Origin: Streptomyces sp. CG1
GTDB lineage: Bacteria > Actinomycetota > Actinomycetes > Streptomycetales > Streptomycetaceae
Assembly: GCF_041080625.1 (NCBI RefSeq)
Contig: NZ_CP163518.1
Span: forward strand, 8,053,501 to 8,117,500
DNA length: 64,000 nucleotides
Direction: 5' to 3'
Shown: positions 34,729-45,337 of the stretch, piece by piece
Layout: each line of letters starts with the position of its first letter
Numbering within the stretch: the first letter of the stretch is position 1
Translations under genes and position numbers: made by a program
The notes under the pieces: model-generated
What the model was told of the DNA's origin: nothing
The model's database searches: none
What the model saw: the letters and a program-made list of their open reading frames with translations, nothing else

Positions 34729-35797
34729 TCAAGCCGCATGTTCGTACTCACGTAGGGTTCCACCCAGCCGGTCCCGTCGGCGCACCTCCAGGTGCCTGCT
34801 CGTCTCTGGCACGCTGATCGGTTCGGGTAACGGGCGGAGCGGAGCGGCTTGCTTCAGCGTTCGGTGCGGCCGGTGCTGGTTGTAATGGACCTCGAACTCC
34901 CGGAGTGCGTGGAGCAGGTGGCTCCGGTTCCAGATCAAGGTGCGGTCGAGGAGCTCCGTGCGGCAGGTCTGTGTCCATCGCTCGGTGAACGAGTTCATTC
35001 GGGGTATCCGGATGCCGGTGGTGACGGCCTTCAGTCCTGCGTCGGCGAGCAGGTCGTCGAAGGCGGCCGTGAACTTTGAGTCGCGGTCGCGGATGAGGAA
35101 CTTGGCCTTGCTGCCCGCGTCCTCGAGGTCCATGAGGAGGTTGCGTCCGAGCTGGACGATCCATTGCGCGGTCTGGTGTGCCGTGGCGCCCAGGATCCGG
35201 ATGTGTCTCGTGGCGTGCTCGATGACCGCGAAGACGTACAGGCGTGCGCCGGTCAAGGTGCGGGTCTGGAAGAGATCGCAGGCGAGCAGTGCGTCGGCCT
35301 GGCTGCGGAGGAAGTCGGCCCAGGTCGTGTTCTGTCGTTCGGGTGCGGGCAGGATGCCGTGCGCGCGGAGGATCTCCCAGACGGTGGAGGCGGCGACCTT
35401 GACGCCGAGAGCCGCGAGTTCGCCGTGGATCCGGCGATACCCCCATGAGGGATTCTCCCGGGCGAGGCGCAGGACGAGGGTGCGGATCGAGCGGACGGCC
35501 GCGGCGCTTGGGCACGCAGGCCGCAGCATGGCGTCGCTTGAGAAGGTCACGGTGCCATCGCAGGATGGTGTCTGGACGTACCAGCAGCAGGAGGTGCCGC
35601 AGCTTGTCCATCGGGAGGTGGTGGAGCAGGCCGGCGAGGACGGCGCGGTCGGCGGCGGTGAACGTGGGTTTGCCGACCTGACGCTGCAGGACCAGCAGCT
35701 GGTGGCGCAGCGCCAGGATCTCGATGTCCTTGTTGTGCTCGCTCATCGGCAGAAGGCGCAGGAGTGCCAGGGTGTTGGTCGCGGCGAGATAGGTCAA
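34729..35797 (-). pseudogene. Integrase-core (DDE) transposase, frameshifted
   Basis: The N-terminal part (from a TTG near 35797: LTYLAATNT, then MSEHNKDIEILALRHQLLVLQRQ) is in one frame and the rest (from about 35497: RSIRTLVLRLARENPSWGYRRIHGEL to LGGTLREYEHAA at 34729) is in another. The catalytic integrase region with DLF, IRDRDSKF and ERWTQTCR is present. One lost or gained base near 35497 breaks the gene, unless programmed frameshifting is used. The 5' end was joined to unrelated sequence. A decayed relative lies at the other end of the island (50867-51583). Confidence 0.8.
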
Positions 35798-35839
35798 GCG
35801 CAGCAGCACGAAAGAATCATGATGGTGTACGCGCCTGTG

Positions 35840-36149
35840 CACGTGAAGAGACTGGGTGGGCTGGGGCACGGCCAGAGATCGGCGGTCAAGGCCGCGACCT
35901 GGGCGGATGATTTCTCGGCACCCGCAATGCTGCAGCAGCACGCCCAGCCACGCGTCTGAGAACCCGCTGCCCTGCTGCAGCGACCGCTCCTCCAGGACGT
36001 CAAGCAGCGCGTCCAGGTCCTCAGGAACCTCGGCCGCGACGAGAACACCGGCCTCGACCAGCCAGCCGCCAACACGCCGCGCGTTGCCGTCCTGAGCGCA
36101 CACCCACTCCCACTCGACGTTCAAGCGGCTGAACACACTCACGTCCATG
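35840..36149 (-). pseudogene. Truncated ORF of unknown function upstream of the transposase
   Basis: From the ATG at 36149 the frame encodes MDVSVFSRLNVEWEWVCAQD, then WLVEAGVLVAAEVPEDLDALLDVLEERSLQQGSGFSDAWLGVLLQH, a protein-like, helical sequence with normal codon use. Recognisable quality ends around 35860, where the frame runs into the transposase region. It looks like the 5' end of a host gene cut by the element. I do not recognise the family. Confidence 0.5.
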
Positions 36150-36240
36150 GCGGCCACGGCAGGCTCCTCTCGGCTGCCGTGCACCATCGCCGCCGCCCCT
36201 TACCCAACCGCTTGCCCAGGAACAGGAGATGCCGCAGGTC

Positions 36241-36292
36241 ACACAGGGGTATCCGCAAAATCACCGGAGCAGATGACACAGGGGTATCCGCA
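36241..36292. repeat. 17-bp direct repeat, period 35
   Basis: ACACAGGGGTATCCGCA occurs at 36241-36257 and again at 36276-36292. It lies between IS remnants and could be a leftover of element ends or duplication during insertion. No gene is recognisable between 36150 and 36576. Confidence 0.5.
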
Positions 36293-36576
36293 CGCGCCCA
36301 GGGCATCCGCGAGGGCACAGTCCGCAGCCGGCCCGGGGGACCGGGCATCAATGGGCGGCACCATGCCGCTTACCGGCCACTACGCCGAGGCACTCGCTGA
36401 ACTCGTCGATGGTGGTATCCGTGACGCTGCGTCCAGGCGCCCGAACCCGCTTGGGCACGCCTCCAAGAGCGGCCGGCCTGGCCATCGCGACGCTGCCAAG
36501 CCTCCGCACCAAAGGACCGCTCGCCGCACCGGACGGATAGGGCCGCCTCACGTCGCATCACAGGGAGGGGATTTGC

Positions 36577-36964
36577 TGTGGCTGGTGACGTGTGGGTGGC
36601 CACCCGCAACACGGACTCCTGGTAGGACACTGGAAGCGGCCGGCGCAGTGTCCGCTTCTCCCTGATCAGGTCCGAGGACATCCACACCGTGTTCCACCAA
36701 AAACGCGCCGCGACGGCATCAGCAACGTCGTCATCGCCAAGGTCTCCAGCCCGGGAATCGACGACCACGGCGCCTCGGCGGTGTTGGTCGATCACAGCGA
36801 GGGCGCCGGAGAGGACTCTCTGCCGTCGCTGCCGCCGTTCGTCCACCTCGACCTGACGCGCGCCCTCAGCCAGGCCCGCCAGGAGAACGACGAAGAACCG
36901 CTGTTCGTACGAGCCGAATACGAGAACGGCCAATGCCCAGGGTGCGTCCACACCTACAAGCAAC
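36577..36964 (+). pseudogene. Decayed host-like ORF of unknown function
   Basis: The plus strand reads AGDVWVATRNTDSW, then in a second frame RRSVRFSLIRSEDIHTVFHQ, then in a third DGISNVVIAKVSSPGIDDHGASAVLVDHSEG, EDSLPSLPPFVHLDLTRALSQ and EPLFVRAEYENGQ. The three parts read like one protein broken by at least two frameshifts and cut off at 36964 by IS4-like sequence. I do not recognise the family. The order suggests an older host gene hit by IS4. Confidence 0.4.
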
Positions 36965-37308
36965 AACTCCCGCAACGGGTCCGGTCCCACCCGCCGACGC
37001 ACACAGGCCAGACCCGCCGCGGTCACCGACGCCACGAGACGTCCTGCCTGCCGCAACGCTCCGGCCAGGGTGTCCCACACCCGCCCGTAGGAAGCGTCGG
37101 GGAACAGGGCCAGCGCCAGCACGAAGTACACCGCCACCCGCGCCGGCACCGTCCGCGTCCGCCCCCGACGGCCTGGCCGGTCAAGGGCATCGTCGACCAG
37201 CTCGAAGGGGAGATAACGGGTCAGAGCGCCGAGATGCCCCGGAGCGAACACGCCGCAGGCGGTCGTGAGAATCTGAGTCAGCGTCGTCGTGCCATATTGG
37301 TCCGTCAA
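36965..37308 (-). pseudogene. IS4-family transposase N-terminal fragment
   Basis: From a TTG at 37308 about 115 codons match the Nterm_IS4 domain: GVFAPGHLGALTRYLPFELVDDALD, RTRTVPARVAVYFVLALALFPDASYGRVWDTL and RRRVGPDPLREL. The catalytic DDE part is absent; homology stops at 36965. Right upstream, CGGGACCTCCGG (37309-37320) and CCGGAGGTCCCG (37352-37363) form a perfect inverted repeat, perhaps part of the element end. Confidence 0.75.
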
Positions 37309-37363
37309 CGGGACCTCCGGTGTTGGTCTGTCTTGGTCGACGACTCAACTTCCGGAGGTCCCG
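37309..37363. repeat. 12-bp inverted repeat with 31-base spacer
   Basis: CGGGACCTCCGG at 37309-37320 and its exact complement at 37352-37363. It directly precedes the IS4-like fragment and may be a hairpin protecting against outside transcription or part of the element's terminus. Confidence 0.5.
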
Positions 37364-37827
37364 TCCCGTTCTCCCGGCCCGCCGCCTCGACACGCCGCCG
37401 CCGGGTGCTTGACAAGCGGCAACTTCACATAACTTTCCGGCATTGGGAGGCAGCATGAGCGAAGTGCAGATGTTCACGGACGGAGACCGCAAGAAGCAGC
37501 AGGTGCCACGGCTGGATCTTGCCCTCAACCCGGTTCCACGGGGCCGCCGACATCGTCATCACCCGTGCCCCCGCTCTGACCGGCCGTGATCACCATCCGC
37601 GCCACCAGCTCGGACAGCAGCACCACCAGATACCGACGCACTTCCGGCACCGTCCCCCACAGACCGCTCTGGGGAGTTCAGCGCGGACGTCTTCGCACAC
37701 CGCGACTCACCGTCCTCATCGACCCCAGCCTGCCGCTCAAGCAGCCGACGCACGACGGCAGCAGCGTCCAGCAAGCCATCAACCCCGATGACCGGGACAT
37801 TCTCTGCCGTCAACTCGTCTATGTGTG
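37364..37827. other. 464-bp stretch of unresolved remnant DNA
   Basis: A short frame at 37455 (MSEVQMFTDGDRKKQQVPRLD) resembles a gene start but loses sense within 25 codons. The remainder holds no recognisable protein. It seems to be fragments left between IS4- and IS5-like pieces. Confidence 0.4.
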
Positions 37828-37983
37828 CAGTACGGCTTGTTCCTTGAGCGCCTGATCAACAAGCTCAAGGCCTGGTGAGGCATCGCCACCAGGTACGACA
37901 AGACCCCGGACAGCTACCTCGCCGGCCTCCACCTGCGCGTCTCGATGATCTGGCTCAAGGACCTCACGAGAACCGCCCATTGA
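37828..37983 (+). pseudogene. IS5-family transposase C-terminal fragment
   Basis: The frame reads FLERLINKLKAW, an in-frame TGA at 37876, then GIATRYDKTPDSYLAGLHLRVSMIWLKDL, the familiar C-terminus of IS5-type transposases (where arginine replaces the stop). All upstream domains are missing. Its stop ends one base before the pyrG stop on the other strand, so pyrG's end lies against element DNA. Confidence 0.8.
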
Positions 37984-39672
<1,689 letters not shown>

Positions 39673-40251
39673 GGCGAGTACTCCTCTGGGCGCTGATGGG
39701 CGCAGGACACGCCGTGCGCCAGCGCAGATCGTCGGTGCCGGAAGCGCTGCGACGCCCCTCGGCACACGTGCGGAAGTCCGCACCGGCCGGCTCGTGCCCC
39801 GGGAATGCGCCGGGGAGGGGGCGCCGCTGCCTACCGTGCCCCACTTCGACGGTGCCGACAAGGCGTACGCCCTTTCGCCGCCTTGCGAGGTGGCCGGCTC
39901 CGGAGGGAGCGATAGCCGAATACCCTTCACCTCTCGCCCCGGCACACCGGCCGTGACCCGCCCTCCGCCCTGGGCGCCTCCCGTTATTTCGCTCCGGACA
40001 TCCATCCGGGCGCTTACACACTGGGACACGGGCACGCACGATGCCCGTTCGGTCAGGACTTCATGGAGTTTACTCAAATCCTTTGGCGCCGAATCAGCCA
40101 ATCTCAAAGACACAATTGACGACCCGGGATGCTGGTGCGAGGCTCGTTACGTGATTCAGATGCGTCAGTGAGCGAGGTTTGCAAAGGTCACACACCCGGC
40201 CGCAGCGCCATCGGGCATACTGCGCGAGCAAGAGGCTGGCAAGGAGAGGAA
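39673..40251. promoter_or_regulatory. 579-bp divergent control region, pyrG / flavoenzyme operon
   Basis: No gene is supported here. The right-hand 250 bases are AT-richer than the surroundings. A candidate promoter for the rightward operon is TTGACG (40116-40121), 17 bases, then GAGGCT (40139-40144). Confidence 0.5.
40116..40144 (+). promoter_or_regulatory. Candidate promoter of the flavoenzyme operon
   Basis: TTGACG and GAGGCT are separated by 17 bases, a good -35 and a weaker -10 for the major streptomycete sigma factor. It lies about 105 bases before the TTG start of the flavin reductase gene. Confidence 0.35.
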
Positions 40252-40854
40252 TTGCCTGAATTTATCCCGTCCGCAATGCTCCTCGAAGAGGTCACTCAGG
40301 AATCCTTTCGCGACGTTCTCGGGAATTTTTGTTCGGGCATGACTGTCATCACTTCGACTAGCGGAAGCGGACCCGTCGGTTTTACGTGCCAGGCATTCTC
40401 CTCCCTGTCCCTCCAGCCGCCCCAGGTGATCCTCTGCCCCAGTCGGTCATCGACGACCTGGCCGTTGATCAGGTCCGCCGGCATGTTCTGCGTCAACATC
40501 CTCGCGGAGGACCAGGCCGGTCTCAGCCGGGCCTTCTCCCGGTCGGGCGGCGACAAGTTCGCCGGCGTGCGGTGGGCGAACTCGCCGAACGGCTCGCCGA
40601 TCCTCTGCGGGGCTGCGGCCTGGCTCGACTGTCAAGTGCACGCGGAGTACCCCGGCGGCGATCACACCGTCGTCCGGGCCGACGTCTGCGGACTCGCCGC
40701 GGCCACCGGAAAGCGTCCGCTGGTGTACCACCGCGGCCGCTACACGCGCATCGCGGACGACGACGCCCCCGGCCACGTCCCGCCCCGTTCCCCCGCCCTC
40801 GCACCTGCCGGCCCAGAACCAGGCACCGTTTCCCACGAAGGCCCCAAGGAGTAA
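40252..40854 (+). CDS. Flavin reductase (two-component monooxygenase partner)
   Basis: About 200 residues of the flavin reductase-like FMN-binding split-barrel family: FRDVLGNFCSGMTVIT near residue 20, GFTCQAFSSLSLQPPQVILCPS (about 43-64), FCVNILAEDQ and YHRGRYTRI. Family members reduce FMN with NAD(P)H and pass it to an oxygenase. The start is a rare TTG at 40252, supported by AAGGAG five bases before it; an ATG at 40276 is the alternative. First gene of the operon; it most likely feeds the LLM monooxygenase at 43123. Confidence 0.82.
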   Translation: MPEFIPSAMLLEEVTQESFRDVLGNFCSGMTVITSTSGSGPVGFTCQAFSSLSLQPPQVILCPSRSSTTWPLIRSAGMFCVNILAEDQAGLSRAFSRSGGDKFAGVRWANSPNGSPILCGAAAWLDCQVHAEYPGGDHTVVRADVCGLAAATGKRPLVYHRGRYTRIADDDAPGHVPPRSPALAPAGPEPGTVSHEGPKE

Positions 40855-40859
40855 ATGCA

Positions 40860-41405
40860 GTGAAAACCGTGAGTGCCCGCCCCGGACTCCTCAGTGGACT
40901 CGATGTGTTCGTCGGTGGACCGATTCAGCACGCTATTCTCCCGGATGGGTTCGTCGGTCATCTAGAAGACGCAATTTCGACGGCCATCGAGACCGTCAGG
41001 GCCCATGGCGGAAACATATTTTCCGCACACCTCGTCGAGCGGTTCGGTGCAAAGACGGACATCTTCACGCCGGACCAGGTGTCTGTGCGCGATTTCCGCT
41101 GGATGAAAAAATGTGATGTCTTCGTCCCCATTCTGCCGCTGCTGCCCGACCTCACCCTGCGCCGGACCGATGGGACCCATGTGGAACTCGGCTGGGCCAC
41201 GGCGATGGGGCGCCCTGTCGTCCTGGTCACCAAACTGCCTTTCACCGAGTCGGCGAGCCATCTGCTCAAAGGGCTGCACCGCGTGGGGGCCGTCCGCACC
41301 CTCGACTTCGACGAATTCATCAAGAAGCCGGACCTGTTGACCGATGCCATCCTGTCCGCCACCGAACAGCAGCAGGAAGCCATCAAGGCCGGCGTTGTCG
41401 CGTGA
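40860..41405 (+). CDS. Nucleoside/nucleotide N-ribohydrolase, MilB/BlsM-like
   Basis: The 181-residue protein belongs to the nucleoside 2-deoxyribosyltransferase superfamily. It has the N-terminal GGPIQ loop (about residue 18), SAHLVERFGAKTDIFTPDQ (about 55), the MKKCDVFV strand and the catalytic-glutamate motif DGTHVELGWATAMGRPVVLV (about 107-126). That last motif closely resembles MilB and BlsM, the CMP hydrolases of mildiomycin and blasticidin S biosynthesis, so cleavage of a pyrimidine nucleotide to the free base is the best guess. The GTG at 40860 has AAGGAG upstream. It is five bases after the flavin reductase gene. Confidence 0.7.
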   Translation: MKTVSARPGLLSGLDVFVGGPIQHAILPDGFVGHLEDAISTAIETVRAHGGNIFSAHLVERFGAKTDIFTPDQVSVRDFRWMKKCDVFVPILPLLPDLTLRRTDGTHVELGWATAMGRPVVLVTKLPFTESASHLLKGLHRVGAVRTLDFDEFIKKPDLLTDAILSATEQQQEAIKAGVVA

Positions 41406-41433
41406 GCGCGGCACCAGCCTCGGGGAGGATCGC

Positions 41434-42297
41434 GTGACCGGCGTCGACATCCTGGGCATGCGCCTGAGAAACCCCGTGCTCGTGGGATCGGGGCTCTTGA
41501 CGGACCAGGAACGCAATATCCGCAAGCTGTTGGCGACCGGCGCGGGAGCCGTCGTCACCAAGACCATTCACCCCAGTCCGCCGACCGGGCTGGACGAACG
41601 GATCGTACGGCTGCCTGTGGGCATGCTGAACAGCACCACATACTCGAAGCGGCCTGTCGAGCACTGGCTGAAGGTGCTCCGGTCCTTCGCCGCCGACGAC
41701 CTTCCGGTCATCGCTTCGTTGCACGCCGACACCCCCGCCGAACTCGGCGACCTCGCCGCGCAGGTGGAGCGGACCGGCTGCCGAGTGCTCGAACTCGGCA
41801 TCTCCTGCCTGAACGAGGAGGCAGGTCTCGAAGAGGACACCCCGGAGCGAGTGTTCGCCTACACCTCCGAGACCCGCAGGCGCACCTCGCTGCCTCTCTC
41901 GGTGAAGCTCGCCATCGGTGAAGGGCTGGAGAGCCGGGTGCGCGCCGCGCTGGCCGGTGGGGCCGCCGCAGTCACGATCAGCGACACCATCCCGGGAGCT
42001 GCGGTGGTCGCGGACACCGAGGAGCTCGAACTGGGCGGTGTCTTCGGCTACTCGGGCCCCGGCATCAAACCGCTCGTCCTTGCCGCCGTCTGGAGACTCC
42101 GTCGGCACGGCTTCGACCTGCCCGTCCTGGGCTGCGGAGGCATTTCCTCGGGGCGTGACGTCGCCGACTACCTGAGGGTTGGCGCCAACGCCACCCAGGT
42201 CTACACCGCCCTGCACACCGACATGTACGCGACCCTGGACCGCATCGTCACCCAGACCTCGGCCCTCCTGCCCGGGTCGATGGAGGCGGCCACATGA
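41434..42297 (+). CDS. Dihydroorotate/dihydropyrimidine dehydrogenase-like flavoenzyme
   Basis: The 287-residue protein is a TIM-barrel flavoenzyme of the DHODH/PreA group: ILGMRLRNPVLVGSGLLTD at the start, TKTIHPSP (about 50), LELGISCLNE (about 125, with a cysteine at the active-site loop), PLSVKLAIG and GCGGISSGRDVADYLRVGANATQVYTAL at the FMN phosphate site. It would oxidise or reduce the 5,6-bond of a pyrimidine-like ring. Its GTG follows GGAGG, and it is followed by an ATGA overlap. Whether it is a true dihydroorotate dehydrogenase is doubtful; the context suggests a specialised substrate. Confidence 0.75.
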   Translation: MTGVDILGMRLRNPVLVGSGLLTDQERNIRKLLATGAGAVVTKTIHPSPPTGLDERIVRLPVGMLNSTTYSKRPVEHWLKVLRSFAADDLPVIASLHADTPAELGDLAAQVERTGCRVLELGISCLNEEAGLEEDTPERVFAYTSETRRRTSLPLSVKLAIGEGLESRVRAALAGGAAAVTISDTIPGAAVVADTEELELGGVFGYSGPGIKPLVLAAVWRLRRHGFDLPVLGCGGISSGRDVADYLRVGANATQVYTALHTDMYATLDRIVTQTSALLPGSMEAAT

Positions 42298-43133
42298 GCC
42301 GCCCCGGGACGACCGGCCGGGCCTTCGCCGACCTCGCCAGCCCGCGTGTCCCCGACACCCTGGCCTCGGCCCGTACCGTGGTCTGGCCGATCGGAGCGAC
42401 GGAGCAGCACGGACCGCATCTCCCCCTTTGTGTGGACTCCGTGCTCGCCGAGGAGTTCGCCCGGCAGATCGCCGCGGAACTGGGCGGCATCACCCTCCCC
42501 GTACAGTCGATCGCGGCCCGGTCGCTGCCGCAGAGCGGCGGCGGTCTGTCCTTCCCCGGAACCCTGTACGTGAACGGCGACACCCTCATCAGGTTCCTCC
42601 GGGAAACCCTCGAATCCCTGCTCCGGCTGTCGTTCCTGCGGCTGATCGTGGTCAACGGGCACTACGAGAACGAACCGTTCATCTTCGAGGCTCTGGACCA
42701 GGTCCGACAGCAGGGGTTGGCCGAGGACAAGGAGGTCTTCGCCTTCAGCTGGTGGAGCCTCGTCCAGGAGTCCTGGCTGACCGCGGAGTTCCCGGCCTTT
42801 CCGGGCTGGCACGCCGAGCACGCGGGGCTCACGGAGACCAGTCTGATGCTGCACCTGCGCCCCGAGCTGGTGGGCGCCGGACGGCCGGATCACGACCACC
42901 CGCCGCGCAGCGGCGTGTACTTGCATCCCATCGACGTGGAGCGAACGACGAACCAGGGCATTCTGTCACCGACCTCGGGGTCCAGCGCCGCGCTGGGAGA
43001 GAAACTCTTCCGCCACGTGACCGCAGAAGCGGTCGGGATGGTGCAGGAAGGGAACGGGCTGCTCTTCGCGCGCAGCAGGCAGGACCGGCGTGCGACGGCC
43101 AGCGAGAGCGGAGGGAAGACACGTGACGCGTAA
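42294..43133 (+). CDS. Creatininase-family amidohydrolase
   Basis: The 279-residue enzyme carries the metal-binding signature PIGATEQHGPHLPLCVDS (about residues 32-49), VNGHYENEP (about 118) and WHAEHAGLTETS (about 170-181), all intact. Creatininase-family members hydrolyse cyclic or linear amides with two metal ions (creatinine, formamidopyrimidines, mycofactocin precursor). Next to a ribohydrolase and a dihydropyrimidine-dehydrogenase-like enzyme, opening or trimming of a pyrimidine-derived ring is likely. It overlaps the previous gene by ATGA and the next by 11 bases. Confidence 0.82.
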   Translation: MSRPGTTGRAFADLASPRVPDTLASARTVVWPIGATEQHGPHLPLCVDSVLAEEFARQIAAELGGITLPVQSIAARSLPQSGGGLSFPGTLYVNGDTLIRFLRETLESLLRLSFLRLIVVNGHYENEPFIFEALDQVRQQGLAEDKEVFAFSWWSLVQESWLTAEFPAFPGWHAEHAGLTETSLMLHLRPELVGAGRPDHDHPPRSGVYLHPIDVERTTNQGILSPTSGSSAALGEKLFRHVTAEAVGMVQEGNGLLFARSRQDRRATASESGGKTRDA

Positions 43134-44436
43134 GTTCCATCTCGCTTTCATCTTCAACTTCACCCCGGACGACTGGCAGGGGCCGTTCGGCACCGGCGGG
43201 TCGCCGTGGGACGGGAAGTTCCACACCGAGGTCGCCCAAGCACTGGAACGCGCCTGCTTCGACTACGTCATCGTCGAGGACAAGCTCATGGTCCCGGAGA
43301 GCTACGGCGGCTCCTCGGAGGCGGCGCTCAAACAGGCGATGGTCGTCCCCAAGCACGATCCTGTGCCGCTGGCCGTGGCCATGGGTCTGGCCACCGAGCA
43401 CCTGGGCATCGTCGCCACCCTGTCCACGCTGGCCTACCCGCCGTTCATGACCGCGCGCCTCGCCTCGACCATGGACAGCATGCTGGGAGGCCGATTCGGC
43501 TGGAACATCGTCACCAGCGCCGAGAACCTCGCCGCCCGGAACTTCGGTCTGGACGAACTGCCGCCGCGCGAGGTGCGCTACGAGATGGCGGACGAGTACG
43601 TCGACGTGGTCAAGCAGCTGTTCGCTTCCTGGGACCGGGACGCCGTCGTCCTGGACCGGGACAAGGGGGTGTACGCCGATCACACGAAGGTCCGTCCGAT
43701 CCACTTCAAGGGCAAGTATTTCAGCGTGCGCGGTCCGCTGAACACGGTTCCCTCGCCCCAGCACCGGCCCGCGTTCGTCCAGGCCGGCGCCTCCCCGCGC
43801 GGACGCGTCTTCGCCGCTCGCAACGCCGACTCGATCATCGCCATCGCCAACGGCGTCGAGAGCATGCGGCAGTTCAGGGAGGACGTCCGCCGCCACGCCA
43901 GTGACTTCGGCCGTGACCCGGACGAGCTCAAGGTCCTGTTCTGCGTCACCCCGGTACTGGGCGAGACCGAGCAGGACGCGCGCGACAAGCAGACCCGGAT
44001 GGTGTCCTCGCCCGAATTCATCCAGGACATTCTCGCCCAGACGTCCGCGCTCACCGAGATCGACTTCGCGCAGTTCGACCTCGACGAGCCCCTCCCGTAC
44101 CGGCTGGAGACCAATGGGGAGCAGGGATCGCTCGACAAGCTCCAGCAGTGGGGCAGCGGAAAGACCCTGCGGGAACTGGTTATCGACGGCGCCGGCGGCC
44201 TGGTGTCCTCGGTCGACCTGGTCGGCACTCCGGACCGGGTCGCCGAGCGCATGGGAGAGGTGATGGAGGAGGTCGGCGGCGACGGGTTCATGATCACGAC
44301 ACCCCTGCTGCGGCTGAACCGCCGCTACATCGCCGAGGTCGCCGACGGCCTCGTACCGGCCCTCCAGCGCCGCGGCCTGACCCGGACGGCCTACACGCCG
44401 GGCCGGACCCTGCGGGAGAACCTGACGGAGTTCTGA
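43123..44436 (+). CDS. LLM-class FMN-dependent monooxygenase, NtaA/SnaA/DszA family
   Basis: The 437-residue protein begins RKFHLAFIFNFTPDDWQGPF and has the family segments FDYVIVEDKLMVPE, HLGIVATLSTLAYPPFMTARLASTMDSMLGGRFGWNIVTS (about 85-125) and QAGASPRGRVFAARNAD. These oxygenases use reduced FMN from a separate reductase to attack C-N, C-S or ring carbons (nitrilotriacetate, pristinamycin IIB). The flavin reductase at 40252 is the evident partner. The GTG at 43123 follows GGAGG at a spacing of 8. Confidence 0.85.
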   Translation: MTRKFHLAFIFNFTPDDWQGPFGTGGSPWDGKFHTEVAQALERACFDYVIVEDKLMVPESYGGSSEAALKQAMVVPKHDPVPLAVAMGLATEHLGIVATLSTLAYPPFMTARLASTMDSMLGGRFGWNIVTSAENLAARNFGLDELPPREVRYEMADEYVDVVKQLFASWDRDAVVLDRDKGVYADHTKVRPIHFKGKYFSVRGPLNTVPSPQHRPAFVQAGASPRGRVFAARNADSIIAIANGVESMRQFREDVRRHASDFGRDPDELKVLFCVTPVLGETEQDARDKQTRMVSSPEFIQDILAQTSALTEIDFAQFDLDEPLPYRLETNGEQGSLDKLQQWGSGKTLRELVIDGAGGLVSSVDLVGTPDRVAERMGEVMEEVGGDGFMITTPLLRLNRRYIAEVADGLVPALQRRGLTRTAYTPGRTLRENLTEF

Positions 44437-44521
44437 CCGGGGGGCCGCGCCGCAGCACCGTAGGACCGGCTGCCCGTCCGGGACGGGCAGCCATGCGACC
44501 ACCACTGACGAGGCAGGCCCG

Positions 44522-45130
44522 ATGCATGTATCCGATCCCGCTCTGCGACTGGACGAGGCGGCCCAGGACCTGCTCTTCCGGCAGGCCCGCTCGGTCGAGG
44601 CGTTCACCGGCGATCCGGTGTCAGACGCCACCGTCGAGGCCATTTACGACCTGGTCAAGTACGGCCCGACCGCCTTCAACCAGCAGCCCCTGCGCATCGT
44701 CCTCGTCCGCTCGCGCGCGAGCCGGCTACGGCTGGTCGGCCACATGGCCCGGGGCAACCGCGAGAAGACCGCACGGGCACCGCTGACCGCCGTCCTCGCC
44801 GTCGACCAGGACTTCCACACTGAGCTGCCCACACTCTTCCCGGCTTATCCGCAGGCCGCGAGCCGCTACTACGCCGAGCGTCCGGTGCGCGAGGCCTCGG
44901 CCCTGCTCAACGGCGCCCTCCAGGCTGCCTACTTCATCATCGGAATCCGCGCGGCAGGGCTGGCGGCCGGTCCGATGTCAGGCTTCGACGCCAAGGGCAT
45001 CGCCCAGGAGTTCCTCACGCCCGGGAAGCACGAGGTACTGATCGTGGTGAACATCGGCCGGCCCGCGCCGTCCACCCCGCGCCCGCGCGGGCCCCGCCTC
45101 GCGTACGGGCAGGTGTTCACCACGGTGTGA
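44522..45130 (+). CDS. Nitroreductase family protein, RutE/HadB-like
   Basis: The 202-residue enzyme has the FMN-binding nitroreductase core: ARSVEAFTGDPVSDATVEAIYDLVKYGPTAFNQQPLRIVLV (about 22-62), the KTARAPLTAVLAVD stretch and AGLAAGPMSGFD (about 140). It is closest in style to RutE, the malonic semialdehyde reductase of uracil breakdown, and related enzymes. It ends the rightward operon, 85 bases after the monooxygenase gene. The trio reductase, LLM oxygenase and RutE-like enzyme recalls the Rut pathway for pyrimidine ring opening, although RutB, C and D homologues are absent. Confidence 0.8.
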   Translation: MHVSDPALRLDEAAQDLLFRQARSVEAFTGDPVSDATVEAIYDLVKYGPTAFNQQPLRIVLVRSRASRLRLVGHMARGNREKTARAPLTAVLAVDQDFHTELPTLFPAYPQAASRYYAERPVREASALLNGALQAAYFIIGIRAAGLAAGPMSGFDAKGIAQEFLTPGKHEVLIVVNIGRPAPSTPRPRGPRLAYGQVFTTV

Positions 45131-45337
45131 CGGCCCGGGCCGGGCCGCTCCACGGCTCAGCGACGGGGCTCGCCGACGGCCATCGTGCCGCGCTCCGCCC
45201 CGTCGGTCCCACCGGCGTCCGCCAGCCCGCGGCCCGAGCCCTCGCCACGGTGCGTGCAGCTACGCGGCGTCCGTACGGCCCCGTAGTGCCGGTATACCCA
45301 AGAACCCACTCTCACGTGGCGTCGCGCTCCCCCACCC

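Noticed and set aside
36150..37983. Search for a CRISPR array or integron-like repeats in the repeat-containing IS region
   Set aside because: Only a single 17-bp direct repeat pair and one inverted repeat were seen, without regular spacers.
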